From contig NZ_CP013251.1 of assembly GCF_001583435.1 (NCBI RefSeq), forward strand, positions 5,266,715 through 5,330,714: a stretch of DNA of 64,000 nucleotides, written 5' to 3'. The notes under the pieces are model-generated. The model ran no database searches and was not told the DNA's origin. It saw nothing but the letters and a program-made list of their open reading frames with translations. The position numbers and the translations under genes are program-made. Positions 52,975 to 64,000 of this stretch are shown here, in pieces. Position 1 is the first letter of the stretch, and each line of letters begins with the position of its first letter. The DNA is from Endozoicomonas montiporae CL-33. Its GTDB lineage: Bacteria > Pseudomonadota > Gammaproteobacteria > Pseudomonadales > Endozoicomonadaceae.

Positions 52975-54528
52975 ATGGTTTTCAGGCGCTCAACATCCAG
53001 CGAAAGTGTCGCTGGTTTTTCGTCTACTCAGCCCGAAGTGCCCGAAAATAGAAATGCCCGATTTCGTAGCTCCAGCGTCTCTGCTCAGGAAGGCAAGTCT
53101 TACTTAGGCACCAGCTCCCAGCTTCAGAGGCTTCCTACGGCACTGTCTGAGCGCACGGTAAAACATATCACCACCGTTAAAGCCTGCATTACATTGGCAA
53201 GGCTGCTGGCTGGGGTGAGTCAGAGTGCCCGCTCATTTGTCGTGTCACGTTCACAGGATCTCGTTTATACCCTTCTACAGAACAACACCCCACAAGCCAG
53301 AGAGTCCGCCCATAAACTCATCGACAAACTGGACAGACAACAGAAAGAACAAAACGAAGATCTGGCAGACTGGCGTTGCAATGCTTACAGCCAGCTTGGC
53401 CAGCAGTATGCCGAAGCAAACGACACCGATAAGCTGATTCAAATCGCTGAATCAATGGAAAATGAACTGTCCCATTGCTCTTCATCCCATAGTCGTCTCG
53501 TTCGAATGAGTCTGGCTAATACCTGCCAAACTATTGCAGAACAAACCATGAACCTGAAAACTCTGGCAGCCAATAAAAAAGCAGCTAACTATGTGGTGAA
53601 TATTGCAAGGTTCAGCAATGACGCGACCGTTCAGGAGTGGCAAATACAGCGCGCAACAGATTTATTGAAGCCAATAACAAGCTCTTCGTCACCGGATGTA
53701 CGCCATTTCGCTGTTCAGTTTATGAAAGATCTCGAAAACAACGCGAGCGACCCATTAAAAGTTAACCAGTTTCTTCAGCCTTATAAGTTCGATATTGCCC
53801 CAACCGCTTTTGCTACCGAGCATTTATCCTCTGACGAAACAATAGAGATGAAAGCCGATAACTCAACGGCTCCACAAAAAGTAGTAGTCTACGGCCGCAA
53901 CAGCGATCAGATGATACAAAGGGTAGAAACATCTTACCAGTTAAACGGCCATGTTAAGGCTTCTGATAACTCATACAAACAATTGCCATTCAACTCCGGC
54001 TCGATTGATATTATGGCCAGTGAACCCGTCAGCCAGAGTGAAGCCTCTCTGGTTGCCCGCCAGCGGCTGGCTAAAAGATTTGATGCTGGCGATATTACAC
54101 AGCTGCCATCGCAAGGAACAGACTACACAATGGCTCAGCTTGATCCGGGTGAATCAGATCGGATTTTGTTCTATACCGACATTGACGCCCCTTATCGCCA
54201 GCGTGAGCAGTGGCTGAGCGATCTGCAAAACTTTGCGGTCATGCTCAACTGCGACCCGGTTAACAAACAATCCAGATGGCAAAGAGTCCGTTTTCTGATT
54301 AACTGCGACGGCCTGACCAACCCATCAGACATAAACTTCCGCCGTCAGGGTATTATGGATGATGTGAATAGACTCCTAAAACCCATGGGTCTGACAATGG
54401 ATGAAGGACACTTTGCCATGACCGCTACACTATCCAGAGAACTGCCAGAAGCCTACCGCGATGACTTTCACAGGCAGTTCACTCCGGGGGCTGAAATGAC
54501 GTTTTCGGAACATCATCAACGAGGCTGA
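52975..54528 (+). CDS. Unrecognised 517-residue protein with Ser-rich disordered N-terminus
   Basis: I do not recognise a family. The first 55 residues are Ser/Thr-rich and look disordered (RRSTSSESVAGFSSTQPEV). Residues about 60-260 are predicted helical, with a short hydrophobic stretch near 68-82 (VKACITLARLLAGVS). The C-terminal 250 residues are mixed alpha/beta and include RVRFLINCDGLTNPSD. No signal peptide is present. The style resembles type III effectors of symbionts, but that is only suggestive. It overlaps the convergent penicillin-acylase gene by 13 bases. Confidence 0.7.
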   Translation: MVFRRSTSSESVAGFSSTQPEVPENRNARFRSSSVSAQEGKSYLGTSSQLQRLPTALSERTVKHITTVKACITLARLLAGVSQSARSFVVSRSQDLVYTLLQNNTPQARESAHKLIDKLDRQQKEQNEDLADWRCNAYSQLGQQYAEANDTDKLIQIAESMENELSHCSSSHSRLVRMSLANTCQTIAEQTMNLKTLAANKKAANYVVNIARFSNDATVQEWQIQRATDLLKPITSSSSPDVRHFAVQFMKDLENNASDPLKVNQFLQPYKFDIAPTAFATEHLSSDETIEMKADNSTAPQKVVVYGRNSDQMIQRVETSYQLNGHVKASDNSYKQLPFNSGSIDIMASEPVSQSEASLVARQRLAKRFDAGDITQLPSQGTDYTMAQLDPGESDRILFYTDIDAPYRQREQWLSDLQNFAVMLNCDPVNKQSRWQRVRFLINCDGLTNPSDINFRRQGIMDDVNRLLKPMGLTMDEGHFAMTATLSRELPEAYRDDFHRQFTPGAEMTFSEHHQRG

Positions 54529-56951
54529 AGCGTCAGGGTGTGCAATGTTTTCTGCGGTAAAAACGGTGTTTTATCACCCTTCACCCAGTCCATATAGCCC
54601 CGGTTGTAAAAAGGCGACAATGGGTGACCACTCTGCCCCCCGGGCATATGAAAAATACCATCCTCTTCCCGCCCGGGAGCAACAATAATTCGCTCGGAAA
54701 CGCCTGACGATAGTTGCTGTGCCTTGGGCATCCATAGATCACCCGTTAAAGGTACGGCTGGCATGTTCAGCCACTGCCCGATAACAGGAATGGCTGAACT
54801 GAGCGGATGATTAATTTTCGCCGTATTGCGCTGACCCCAAGTCGCCCGGGCCAGCGCTGTTTCACCACCAAGGTCTCTTATCACATCATCAATGGATTCA
54901 AGCAGCAGATCATCCCAGCTTTCATACTTTGGGCTTAACCAGTGCAATGGACGCTCGTCCAGCAGTCGCCAGATCATTTCTTCATCATGGTTTAACTTCT
55001 GCATCCAGCCATCATCATAATCCGAAGCAGTGCTTTCTGGCAGTGTTTGTCCGGAAAGAGAATAGAAGTAACGCCCCAGAGACTGTTGAATTTTAAGCAT
55101 CACACTGTCGTTAAGTTCCCGCGCCAGACGATAGCCAACATCATCAACCCCAGCCTTTCCAGACCATTCAGACAGATATTGATAAAACGACTGACGACTT
55201 CTATTTCCAGCTCTGGCAGATTCAGTGAGCGTTTTCATAGCCAAATTGCGCCATTCACTCATGTAGATTGCCCTGTGATCCAGAGCAATTGTCATCATCG
55301 CTGCCTCATTGGCCTGATCCAGTCCCATCAGAGCATTGCGAATCTGTAGCTGCCTTGGGCCCGGAGCATAACCTCCATTGCCAAGTTTCTTAAGATTTTC
55401 CCCTGAAGCCACCCTGGCGTTTGCGGTCCATATCCGGTTCGATTCAGGGTTCATCACTGCCGGATACTCTTCCGGTGTCAACCAACGTGACCACTGAGCA
55501 TCTGCCTGAGCCCAAGGAACAGGGTATGTGGAATCCAATTCAAGCTTTGAGGGCATTCGCCCTGCAATCGTCCATCCTATATTGCCTTTGCTATCTCCTG
55601 CGGTGAAGTTCTGGGGGGGAATACCACTGGCATTGGCAATCGTCATCGCCTGCTCTACTGTTGTTGCAGATTCCAACTCAATCAAGTTGAGATTGGTTGC
55701 ATTGGGATTGTGTGCCGTCCAGCGTAATGCATAGGATGTGTTGCCAAACAGTGATTCAACCACTGGTCCCCAGCGGGTAGCCTGATAGTCAACAGTGACA
55801 GGTTTCTGACCTTTGACGGCAATGGTTTCTGACCACTGATACAAAGATTCATTGCCTTCCGGGGTCTGATAAACATTCCCTTCCATATCAAGAGAAATCA
55901 GATCAACCCAGTCGCCATAACTGTTCGTAAAACTCCACGCAACAGAACCATTACTGCCTACAACAATGATGGGAGTGCCGGGCAAAGAGACACCGGTTAT
56001 CTTCACTTCTTTCAGAGAGTCTTCTGGATGAGGATAGCGAAACTGTGCCCGGTACCAGACATTGGGAACTCTGTGGTTCAGATGCATATCATTTTCAACC
56101 AGTGCACCACCATGGCTTGTGAGAGCACCAGACACTGCCCAGTTATTGCTACCCAGTACAGCATCTTCAAAACGCTCTCCTGTCAGGTGTTTATAAGTCA
56201 TTAATGGTTTACTGCGAAGGTTGACCTGATCAGAAGCTGGCAGGGCAGGAGCCAAAAGGTTATCTTCAACAAGGGGCGAGTCCCAGCGTGTTGGCAATGG
56301 TGACAGAAACTCAATGACCTCTCTGGAAGCAACTTGTTCCAGATACCCCTTGGTGTTATCCAGATGGGCATCACCGTCGTTTAAATCCAGATACATGCTG
56401 AATACGGTTAAAAAAGTATCTTCATTCAGCCACGGCTGTGGCTTAACATTCAGTAACCAATATTCAAAAGGTTTGGAACCCAGATCTGTCAGGCCGGCAT
56501 TGACGCCACGGGTATAAGCATTAAGGATGTTTTGATGTTTCTCTGAGAGGAGCTGCGCTGCTTGCTGGGCAACCAGTCTGAAGCGATGTTTCCTTTGTTT
56601 TTTATCGTGTTCCAGTGCAATTGAACCAACCAGTTCGGATAACTCTCCGTCGGAATTTCTTCGTCCAAGATCCATCTGAAAGAAGCGTTCCTGAGCGTGC
56701 AGATAACCGGTAGCAAAAGCGACATCTGTCCGGTTATTACCTGTGATCGTGGGAACCCCATAATAATCACGTTCAACAATAACCGGGTCATCAACACCTT
56801 GTACCCAGACATCACCATCCAGAACCGGCAAACTACTCCGTAGCGTGTTAACACTCCAAAGAACAAGAATCAGTAATAAGGCAAGAACCAGCAGAAGGAC
56901 ACGAACAAGCCACCGTTGTTTTGGCGACCTTGTTTTGAGAAACAAAGACAT
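54516..56951 (-). CDS. Penicillin-acylase-family N-terminal-nucleophile hydrolase
   Basis: A protein of about 811 residues. An N-terminal membrane anchor or uncleaved signal (WLVRVLLLVLALLLILVLW) is followed by the alpha-chain region with YGVPTI and a linker. The Ntn nucleophile is Ser268 in LGSNNWAVSG, where self-cleavage would release the beta chain. It may hydrolyse acyl amides such as acyl-homoserine lactones or other N-acyl compounds. I start at 56951; an in-frame start at 57038 adds 29 residues that include an AT-rich stretch. It is 32-120 bases downstream of ylqF. Confidence 0.85.
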   Translation of the reverse strand: MSLFLKTRSPKQRWLVRVLLLVLALLLILVLWSVNTLRSSLPVLDGDVWVQGVDDPVIVERDYYGVPTITGNNRTDVAFATGYLHAQERFFQMDLGRRNSDGELSELVGSIALEHDKKQRKHRFRLVAQQAAQLLSEKHQNILNAYTRGVNAGLTDLGSKPFEYWLLNVKPQPWLNEDTFLTVFSMYLDLNDGDAHLDNTKGYLEQVASREVIEFLSPLPTRWDSPLVEDNLLAPALPASDQVNLRSKPLMTYKHLTGERFEDAVLGSNNWAVSGALTSHGGALVENDMHLNHRVPNVWYRAQFRYPHPEDSLKEVKITGVSLPGTPIIVVGSNGSVAWSFTNSYGDWVDLISLDMEGNVYQTPEGNESLYQWSETIAVKGQKPVTVDYQATRWGPVVESLFGNTSYALRWTAHNPNATNLNLIELESATTVEQAMTIANASGIPPQNFTAGDSKGNIGWTIAGRMPSKLELDSTYPVPWAQADAQWSRWLTPEEYPAVMNPESNRIWTANARVASGENLKKLGNGGYAPGPRQLQIRNALMGLDQANEAAMMTIALDHRAIYMSEWRNLAMKTLTESARAGNRSRQSFYQYLSEWSGKAGVDDVGYRLARELNDSVMLKIQQSLGRYFYSLSGQTLPESTASDYDDGWMQKLNHDEEMIWRLLDERPLHWLSPKYESWDDLLLESIDDVIRDLGGETALARATWGQRNTAKINHPLSSAIPVIGQWLNMPAVPLTGDLWMPKAQQLSSGVSERIIVAPGREEDGIFHMPGGQSGHPLSPFYNRGYMDWVKGDKTPFLPQKTLHTLTLQPR

Positions 56952-57070
56952 GACAGAACCTGTTTTTATTATTATTTTTTTCAGGGGTAAACGTAACATG
57001 ACTGGGAAAAGGAAGTAAGGCTGATGCTGTTTGTCCATCAGCCTTTTTCTCAGAAATCGGTGTTAAAAGA

Positions 57071-57988
57071 CTATCGTCTTTTTTTACGGGGTGCTTTCTT
57101 TGCGTCTTCCTGTTCTTCTTCTTCGGCTTTCTTCGCCATAAGAATTTCCATCTCTTTTTCAATGATGTCTGGTGTTTCCAGACTCAGGCGACCAAGGCCA
57201 CCGCTGCGGAATTCGTTCAGAAGAATTTCAGACACCTTATGAGTATCGGCAATGCCTCCACGACGCATGCAGTTACGACGCTGGGCAATAACATCCATCA
57301 GCTCTATGTCATTATCAGGCAGTTCACTAATCTGGAAGCGCTGTTTCAGAGCGTCCGGGTAAGCCTTTAAAAAGTACTCGGCCGCAAAGTAAGCAATATC
57401 TTCATACTCAATAACGGCATCCTTGATCGCTCCGGATATTGCCAGACGATATCCACAGGCTTCAGGCTCCAGCTTTGGCCATAAAAAGCCGGGAGTATCC
57501 AGCAGGATCATACCATTGGGCAGTTTGATACGCTGTTGCTGCTTGGTCACTGCGGGCACATTACCGGTTTTGGCAATAATCCGGTTTGCCAGTGTGTTGA
57601 TCATGGTGGATTTGCCCACATTAGGAATCCCCAGAATCATGGCTCGCAGCGGCTTCAGCTCCAGATTTCGGTTCACCATGCTTTCAGCCAGAGGCAACAG
57701 AGCGCGCACCTTGTCAGGCTGGTTGTTGGTGGTGGCAATAGCCTTTACGCCTTTTTCTTTCTCCATGTGCTGTTGCCACTGCTGGGTCACCACCGGATCG
57801 GCCAGATCGCTTTTATTGAGCACCTTGATGTAGGGCGTATCTCCACGCAGGGATGGCACCAGTGGGTTTCCACTGCTGAAAGGAAGCCGGGCATCCAGAA
57901 CCTCGATGATCAGATCGACTTCCGGAATTACCTTTTTGATCTCCTTTCGAGCCTTGTGCATATGCCCGGGAAACCAGTTAATCGCCAT
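57071..57988 (-). CDS. ylqF: Ribosome biogenesis GTPase YlqF/RbgA
   Basis: A 305-residue circularly permuted GTPase. G4 (NKSD) is at 58-61, before G1 (GIPNVGKS at 120-127) and G3 (DTPG at 164-167). It helps late 50S assembly in Gram-positive bacteria. The basic C-terminus (KKAPRKKRR) probably binds rRNA. The opening residues MAINWFPGHMHKARKEI are characteristic. Confidence 0.93.
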   Translation of the reverse strand: MAINWFPGHMHKARKEIKKVIPEVDLIIEVLDARLPFSSGNPLVPSLRGDTPYIKVLNKSDLADPVVTQQWQQHMEKEKGVKAIATTNNQPDKVRALLPLAESMVNRNLELKPLRAMILGIPNVGKSTMINTLANRIIAKTGNVPAVTKQQQRIKLPNGMILLDTPGFLWPKLEPEACGYRLAISGAIKDAVIEYEDIAYFAAEYFLKAYPDALKQRFQISELPDNDIELMDVIAQRRNCMRRGGIADTHKVSEILLNEFRSGGLGRLSLETPDIIEKEMEILMAKKAEEEEQEDAKKAPRKKRR

Positions 57989-58047
57989 AATAAAACCCTT
58001 AATCTCGTGAAGGCGGTATTGTAAAGGTTCGTTCCCAGAGTTCCAGT

Positions 58048-58974
58048 TTAATAGCCTAAAGATCGATCAACGGGGTCTGGCATGATGCCTTTTTCAAACT
58101 GCTGAATATAGGTGGCAATCTGCTCCATTGCCCTTTCCCTTGGGGTCGGCGCTGAAATATGGGGTGTAATGATCACCTGTTCGTACTGCCATAGCGGGTG
58201 ATTTTCATCCAGAGGTTCGTGTTCAAACACATCCAGTACTGCTCCCCGCAGATGTTTTGTATCGAGCAGGCTCTGGACGGCCTCTAGATCAATGACTGAG
58301 CCTCGCCCACCGTTGATCAGGATGGAACCTTCTGGCAGACGAGACAATGAGTCCTTATTGAGCAGGCGATAAGTAGAGTCTGTCGCAGGCAATAACGAAA
58401 CCAGCACTGTTGAATGTTCCAGCAGTTCCTGTAAGCCCTCATCGCCCGTGAACGTTCTGACACCGTCAATGTTCTTATTGCTTCGGCTCCAGCCATTCAC
58501 TGGAAAGCCCAGATCTCTCATGTGAGTTGCGACGGCTTTTCCAATCGTGCCAAGTCCCAGTACACCAATGCTCCACTGGGACTGGTCAGGAATTTTATAA
58601 CCTCTCCAGACATTATTTGCTTGTTGCCGACGATAAACATCAAAGCTGCGGTAAAAGTGCATAACGCCATAAGCCACATAATCAGACATCAGCTTTTCCA
58701 TGCCGACACCGCGCAACTTATAAATCGGAAGATTTTCAGGAAGCCCCTCCATATTGATCAGATGATCAACGCCTACTCCCTGATTAAAAGCAGCTTTCAA
58801 AGCGGTTTGCTCTTTGAAGAATTCAATGGGTGGCTGCCAGATAACGCCATAGTCAGCCAGCCATCCTGTTTCCTGATTATTTTGCCATTGCCGAACATCG
58901 GCTTTGGGAAAAGCCTGTCTGACCGCCGATTCCCATTTATCACCGGCTTCTCTGTTATAAACAACGATCTTCAA
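58048..58974 (-). CDS. ghrA: Glyoxylate/hydroxypyruvate reductase A-like dehydrogenase
   Basis: A 308-residue D-2-hydroxyacid dehydrogenase. The NAD(P) site is GVLGLGTIGKAVATHM with WSRSNKN at the end of the second strand, suggesting NADPH; catalytic Arg, Glu and His are in INGGRGSV, FEHEPL and ITPHISAPT. It resembles GhrA, which reduces glyoxylate and hydroxypyruvate. The start is TTG, preceded by AGGGAG, with no suitable ATG. Confidence 0.85.
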   Translation of the reverse strand: MKIVVYNREAGDKWESAVRQAFPKADVRQWQNNQETGWLADYGVIWQPPIEFFKEQTALKAAFNQGVGVDHLINMEGLPENLPIYKLRGVGMEKLMSDYVAYGVMHFYRSFDVYRRQQANNVWRGYKIPDQSQWSIGVLGLGTIGKAVATHMRDLGFPVNGWSRSNKNIDGVRTFTGDEGLQELLEHSTVLVSLLPATDSTYRLLNKDSLSRLPEGSILINGGRGSVIDLEAVQSLLDTKHLRGAVLDVFEHEPLDENHPLWQYEQVIITPHISAPTPRERAMEQIATYIQQFEKGIMPDPVDRSLGY

Positions 58975-59022
58975 AGCCTTTCTCCCTAGTCAATTATCTC
59001 TGCAGAAACAGTTTCTTAAGGC

Positions 59023-59057
59023 AAAAAAAAGAGTGCAGAACAATAGTTTGCACTCTT
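59023..59057 (-). terminator. Intrinsic terminator of the DAACS symporter gene
   Basis: On the minus strand a 9-bp stem AAGAGTGCA / TGCACTCTT (59029-59057) is followed by a run of eight Ts (59023-59030). Confidence 0.9.
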
Positions 59058-59073
59058 CCGGCTTCTTTTTATA

Positions 59074-60306
59074 TCAGGAAGCTGTATTTCCGGCTACAAC
59101 ACTCGTAGTTGTTTCGGAAGCAGCTGCGGCGAGTTCGCCATTCTTGTTGAAAAGACCTTCCAGCATCAGGGTTATTGCACCGTCTCCGGTCACGTTACAA
59201 GCGGTGCCAAAACTATCCTGCAGAGCAAAAATAGCCAGCAGTAAGGCGACACCTGCCGGGTCGAAACCTAGAACACCAACAACAATACCCATTGATGCCA
59301 TTACAGTGCCACCAGGTACACCCGGTGCTCCAATGGCGAAAATACCAAACAACAGAATGAATGTGATCATTGTGCCAAAGCCTGGTAATGCACCGTACAG
59401 CATGAGAGAGATTACCATGGCAAAGAAGGTTTCAGTCAGCACAGATCCACATAGATGAATGGTTGTGCCCAGAGGAACCATAAAATCAACAGTGTCCTTG
59501 GTCAGCACTTTTGATTTACGGGCGCAGCTCAGAGCCACTGGCAGTGTAGCGGCACTGGACATGGTACCCACTGCTGTTAAATAAGCCGGTCCATAGTGCT
59601 TTATGACTTCCAACGGATTCTTGCCTGAAATCGCCCCGGCAATGCTATACAACACACCAAGCCAGATAGCATGGCCAAGAAGAACCAGCACTACAACTTT
59701 CAGGAATACAGGTAACTGCTCAGTCAATGTTCCCTGATAAGCCAGACCAGCAAAGGTAGTCGCTATAAAAAATGGCAATACCGGGATAACCATTTTTTTC
59801 ACAACCATCATCATGATCTTTTCGAACTCATTGAGCGCTCTTTCAAAGGATTCGGCTTTGGTACCCAACACGGTTATGCCCAGCAAAATGGCCGTTGCCA
59901 GTGCCGTCATAACCGACATTAACGGTGGAATATTCAACTGAAACCCAGCATCAGGCAGTGGACGTAATCCTTCTACAGACATAGGTACAGAAAGATGTGG
60001 AATAATCAAAAGCCCTGCTACATAAGCCATAACAGCGGCACCAACCGCTGAGAGGTAAGCAATACTGATTCCAGCTCCGAGCATTTTGTTAGCATTATGC
60101 CGTAGTCGTGTAATAGCCGGAGCAATAAAACCAATTATCACTAGCGGAATAGTGAAAAAGATAAATTGCCCAAGAATATGCTTGAACGAACCAATCACAC
60201 CCATGACCGATTCATTGGCAAACAAGCCAATAGCTATACCTATAGCAATCCCGACCAATAGCTTATTAATAAGCCCCCACTCACTCTTTTTATCGTCCTT
60301 ACTCAT
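59074..60306 (-). CDS. Dicarboxylate/amino acid:cation symporter (DAACS family)
   Basis: A 410-residue transporter with eight membrane segments and two re-entrant loops. Serine-rich loop AVGTMSSAATLPVAL (about 249-263) and the later DSFGTACNVTGDG (about 359-371) identify the GltP/SstT superfamily. It would import an acidic or hydroxy amino acid, or a dicarboxylate, with sodium or protons. GGGGGAAG precedes the ATG. Confidence 0.88.
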   Translation of the reverse strand: MSKDDKKSEWGLINKLLVGIAIGIAIGLFANESVMGVIGSFKHILGQFIFFTIPLVIIGFIAPAITRLRHNANKMLGAGISIAYLSAVGAAVMAYVAGLLIIPHLSVPMSVEGLRPLPDAGFQLNIPPLMSVMTALATAILLGITVLGTKAESFERALNEFEKIMMMVVKKMVIPVLPFFIATTFAGLAYQGTLTEQLPVFLKVVVLVLLGHAIWLGVLYSIAGAISGKNPLEVIKHYGPAYLTAVGTMSSAATLPVALSCARKSKVLTKDTVDFMVPLGTTIHLCGSVLTETFFAMVISLMLYGALPGFGTMITFILLFGIFAIGAPGVPGGTVMASMGIVVGVLGFDPAGVALLLAIFALQDSFGTACNVTGDGAITLMLEGLFNKNGELAAAASETTTSVVAGNTAS

Positions 60307-60500
60307 AACTTCCCCCTGAGGATAAGAGCATACTTCTGACGTTTATAGAGACACCTGCGCAGGTAATGACTTCAAGATTATTGTGAGAGAATGTTACATT
60401 TTGCGATTCGAAATCAGGTTGACCTTTATCAAGATATTTAGATGTTTTAGGTCACTGCCCGTTAATTCTTTTTTGATTTTGATCTTTTTCTAAACACAGT

Positions 60501-60525
60501 AAAAACCCTACTCATTAGGGTTTTC
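60501..60525 (-). terminator. Distal rRNA terminator-like stem
   Basis: AAAACCCTA / TAGGGTTTT, 9 bp, with a five-base loop; on the minus strand it ends in a T run. It backs up the two stems nearer 5S. Confidence 0.65.
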
Positions 60526-60602
60526 TATCTTTCATAGAGAATTGTTAACCACATTGTCGGTAATGCTTTCTTATATGCGCTTATTATTTTTCCGCAGAAA
60601 GC

Positions 60603-60634
60603 AAAAAGCCCGACAGATTTATCTATCGGGCTTC
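60603..60634 (-). terminator. Middle rRNA terminator
   Basis: AAGCCCGA at 60606-60613 pairs with TCGGGCTT at 60626-60633, followed on the minus strand by Ts. Confidence 0.75.
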
Positions 60635-60645
60635 TCTAAATATTT

Positions 60646-60673
60646 GTCTGGCGATGACCTGCTCTTACACGGG
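60646..60673 (-). pseudogene. Relic 3' fragment of a 5S rRNA gene
   Basis: The bases GTCTGGCGATGACCTGCTCT followed by TACACGGG match the 3' end of the intact 5S gene (60748-60775) with a few changes. It is followed by its own terminator at 60603-60634, as the intact gene is, so it looks like the remains of a second 5S copy. Confidence 0.6.
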
Positions 60674-60705
60674 TTCGTCTTCTTTGTACTTTTTTCCACA
60701 CATAG

Positions 60706-60740
60706 CAAAAACCCTGACAGATTTCTCTATCAGGGTTTTC
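60706..60740 (-). terminator. Intrinsic terminator immediately after 5S rRNA
   Basis: AAAACCCTGA at 60707-60716 pairs with TCAGGGTTTT at 60730-60739; T run on the minus strand. It lies 8 bases beyond the 5S 3' end. Confidence 0.9.
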
Positions 60741-60747
60741 TAATGAG

Positions 60748-60866
60748 TGCCTGGCGATGACCTACTCTCGCATGGGGAATCCCCACACTACCATCGGCGA
60801 TGCATCGTTTCACTTCCGAGTTCGGGATGGGATCGGGTGGTTCCAACGCTCTATGGTCACCAGGCA
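60748..60866 (-). rRNA. rrf: 5S ribosomal RNA
   Basis: On the minus strand it starts TGCCTGGTGACCATAGAGCG and ends with GTCATCGCCAGGCA, whose ends pair as helix I. The conserved GGGATCGGGTGG (plus strand reading) region and length of about 119 bases fit gammaproteobacterial 5S. Confidence 0.96.
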
Positions 60867-61028
60867 AAACTGGTTGAAGTTAGCTGTTCAGCTAGCTTCC
60901 GGAATCCAAAATCTGACCTCCAAGGATGGAGGAAATGCTGAACAACGTCTGGAACGTTGTCAGTAAAATAAGCTTTATTCTTGCTTTTACACTCTCTAGT
61001 GCATGGCACCAAATCGCTTTGGCGTTAT

Positions 61029-63970
<2,942 letters not shown>

Positions 63971-64000
63971 ATATAACCCAAAGCGATCTAATAAATTAGA

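Larger units (their letters stand above)
60307..60747. other. Gap between the symporter gene and 5S rRNA
   Basis: No protein gene is seen. The first 190 bases hold the promoter region of the symporter. From 60501 onwards come three terminator-like stems for the leftward rRNA transcript and, at 60646-60673, a relic of a 5S 3' end. Confidence 0.6.

Overview
The window reads as chromosomal DNA of a marine-type gammaproteobacterium. Gene content (Lrp, TrpR, NudE/CysQ, HslR, IspG, a DUF1302/DUF1329 pair, an ABC-transporter-dependent capsule locus and a 23S-5S rRNA arrangement) fits the Oceanospirillales, and an Endozoicomonas-like symbiont is my best guess. That genus call is an inference from gene style, not something the sequence proves.

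Layout. 1-7.9 kb: branched-chain 2-oxoacid dehydrogenase E1 subunits with a Leu/Val-type dehydrogenase, a PilZ protein, the global regulator Lrp, alanine racemase, a SYLF-domain protein, a second Lrp/AsnC regulator and a PagL-like lipid A deacylase. 8-31 kb: a capsule locus read leftwards, kpsM-kpsT-kpsE-kpsD, then a tandem GT2 enzyme, glf, a pyruvyltransferase-family gene, a coiled-coil protein, a second GT2 enzyme, ugd, galU and galE, with kpsC and kpsS at the far end. Together these genes predict a lipid-linked capsule with a poly-Kdo linker, made from UDP-galactose or galactofuranose, UDP-glucuronate and possibly pyruvyl groups. Between galE and kpsC (about 11.6-16.1 kb) sits an accessory islet: two Uma2-type proteins, a Fic protein, an AbiEi/AbiEii toxin-antitoxin pair, and a divergent pair of small genes, one of which resembles the C-terminal part of class I release factors but lacks GGQ.

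31-33.7 kb: an ISNCY-like element with two frameshifts, set among repeats, including a 31-bp duplication of the kpsM start region. 33.7-45.2 kb: a PepT-like peptidase, a DUF1302 gene broken by an in-frame TGA, its DUF1329 partner, a heptad-repeat protein, YhhN and DUF1275 membrane proteins, a DUF523 gene split by an intact IS1-family element with 8-bp target duplications, a BOF-fold protein, cysQ, nudE, yrfG, hslR and a Rieske protein. 45.2-60.3 kb: an autotransporter, a proline iminopeptidase-like hydrolase, an orphan DinJ/RelB antitoxin, an aromatic amino acid permease with trpR and its probable operator, ispG, an unrecognised 517-residue protein, a penicillin-acylase-family enzyme, the YlqF/RbgA GTPase, a GhrA-like dehydrogenase and a DAACS symporter. 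60.5-64 kb: a leftward rRNA operon end with 23S, 5S, several terminators and a relic 5S fragment.

The most notable observations are the accessory islet inside the capsule locus, the GGQ-less release-factor-like gene with its divergent partner, the reconstructable DUF523::IS1 insertion, the repeat-rich region upstream of kpsM, and a well-spaced TrpR operator.
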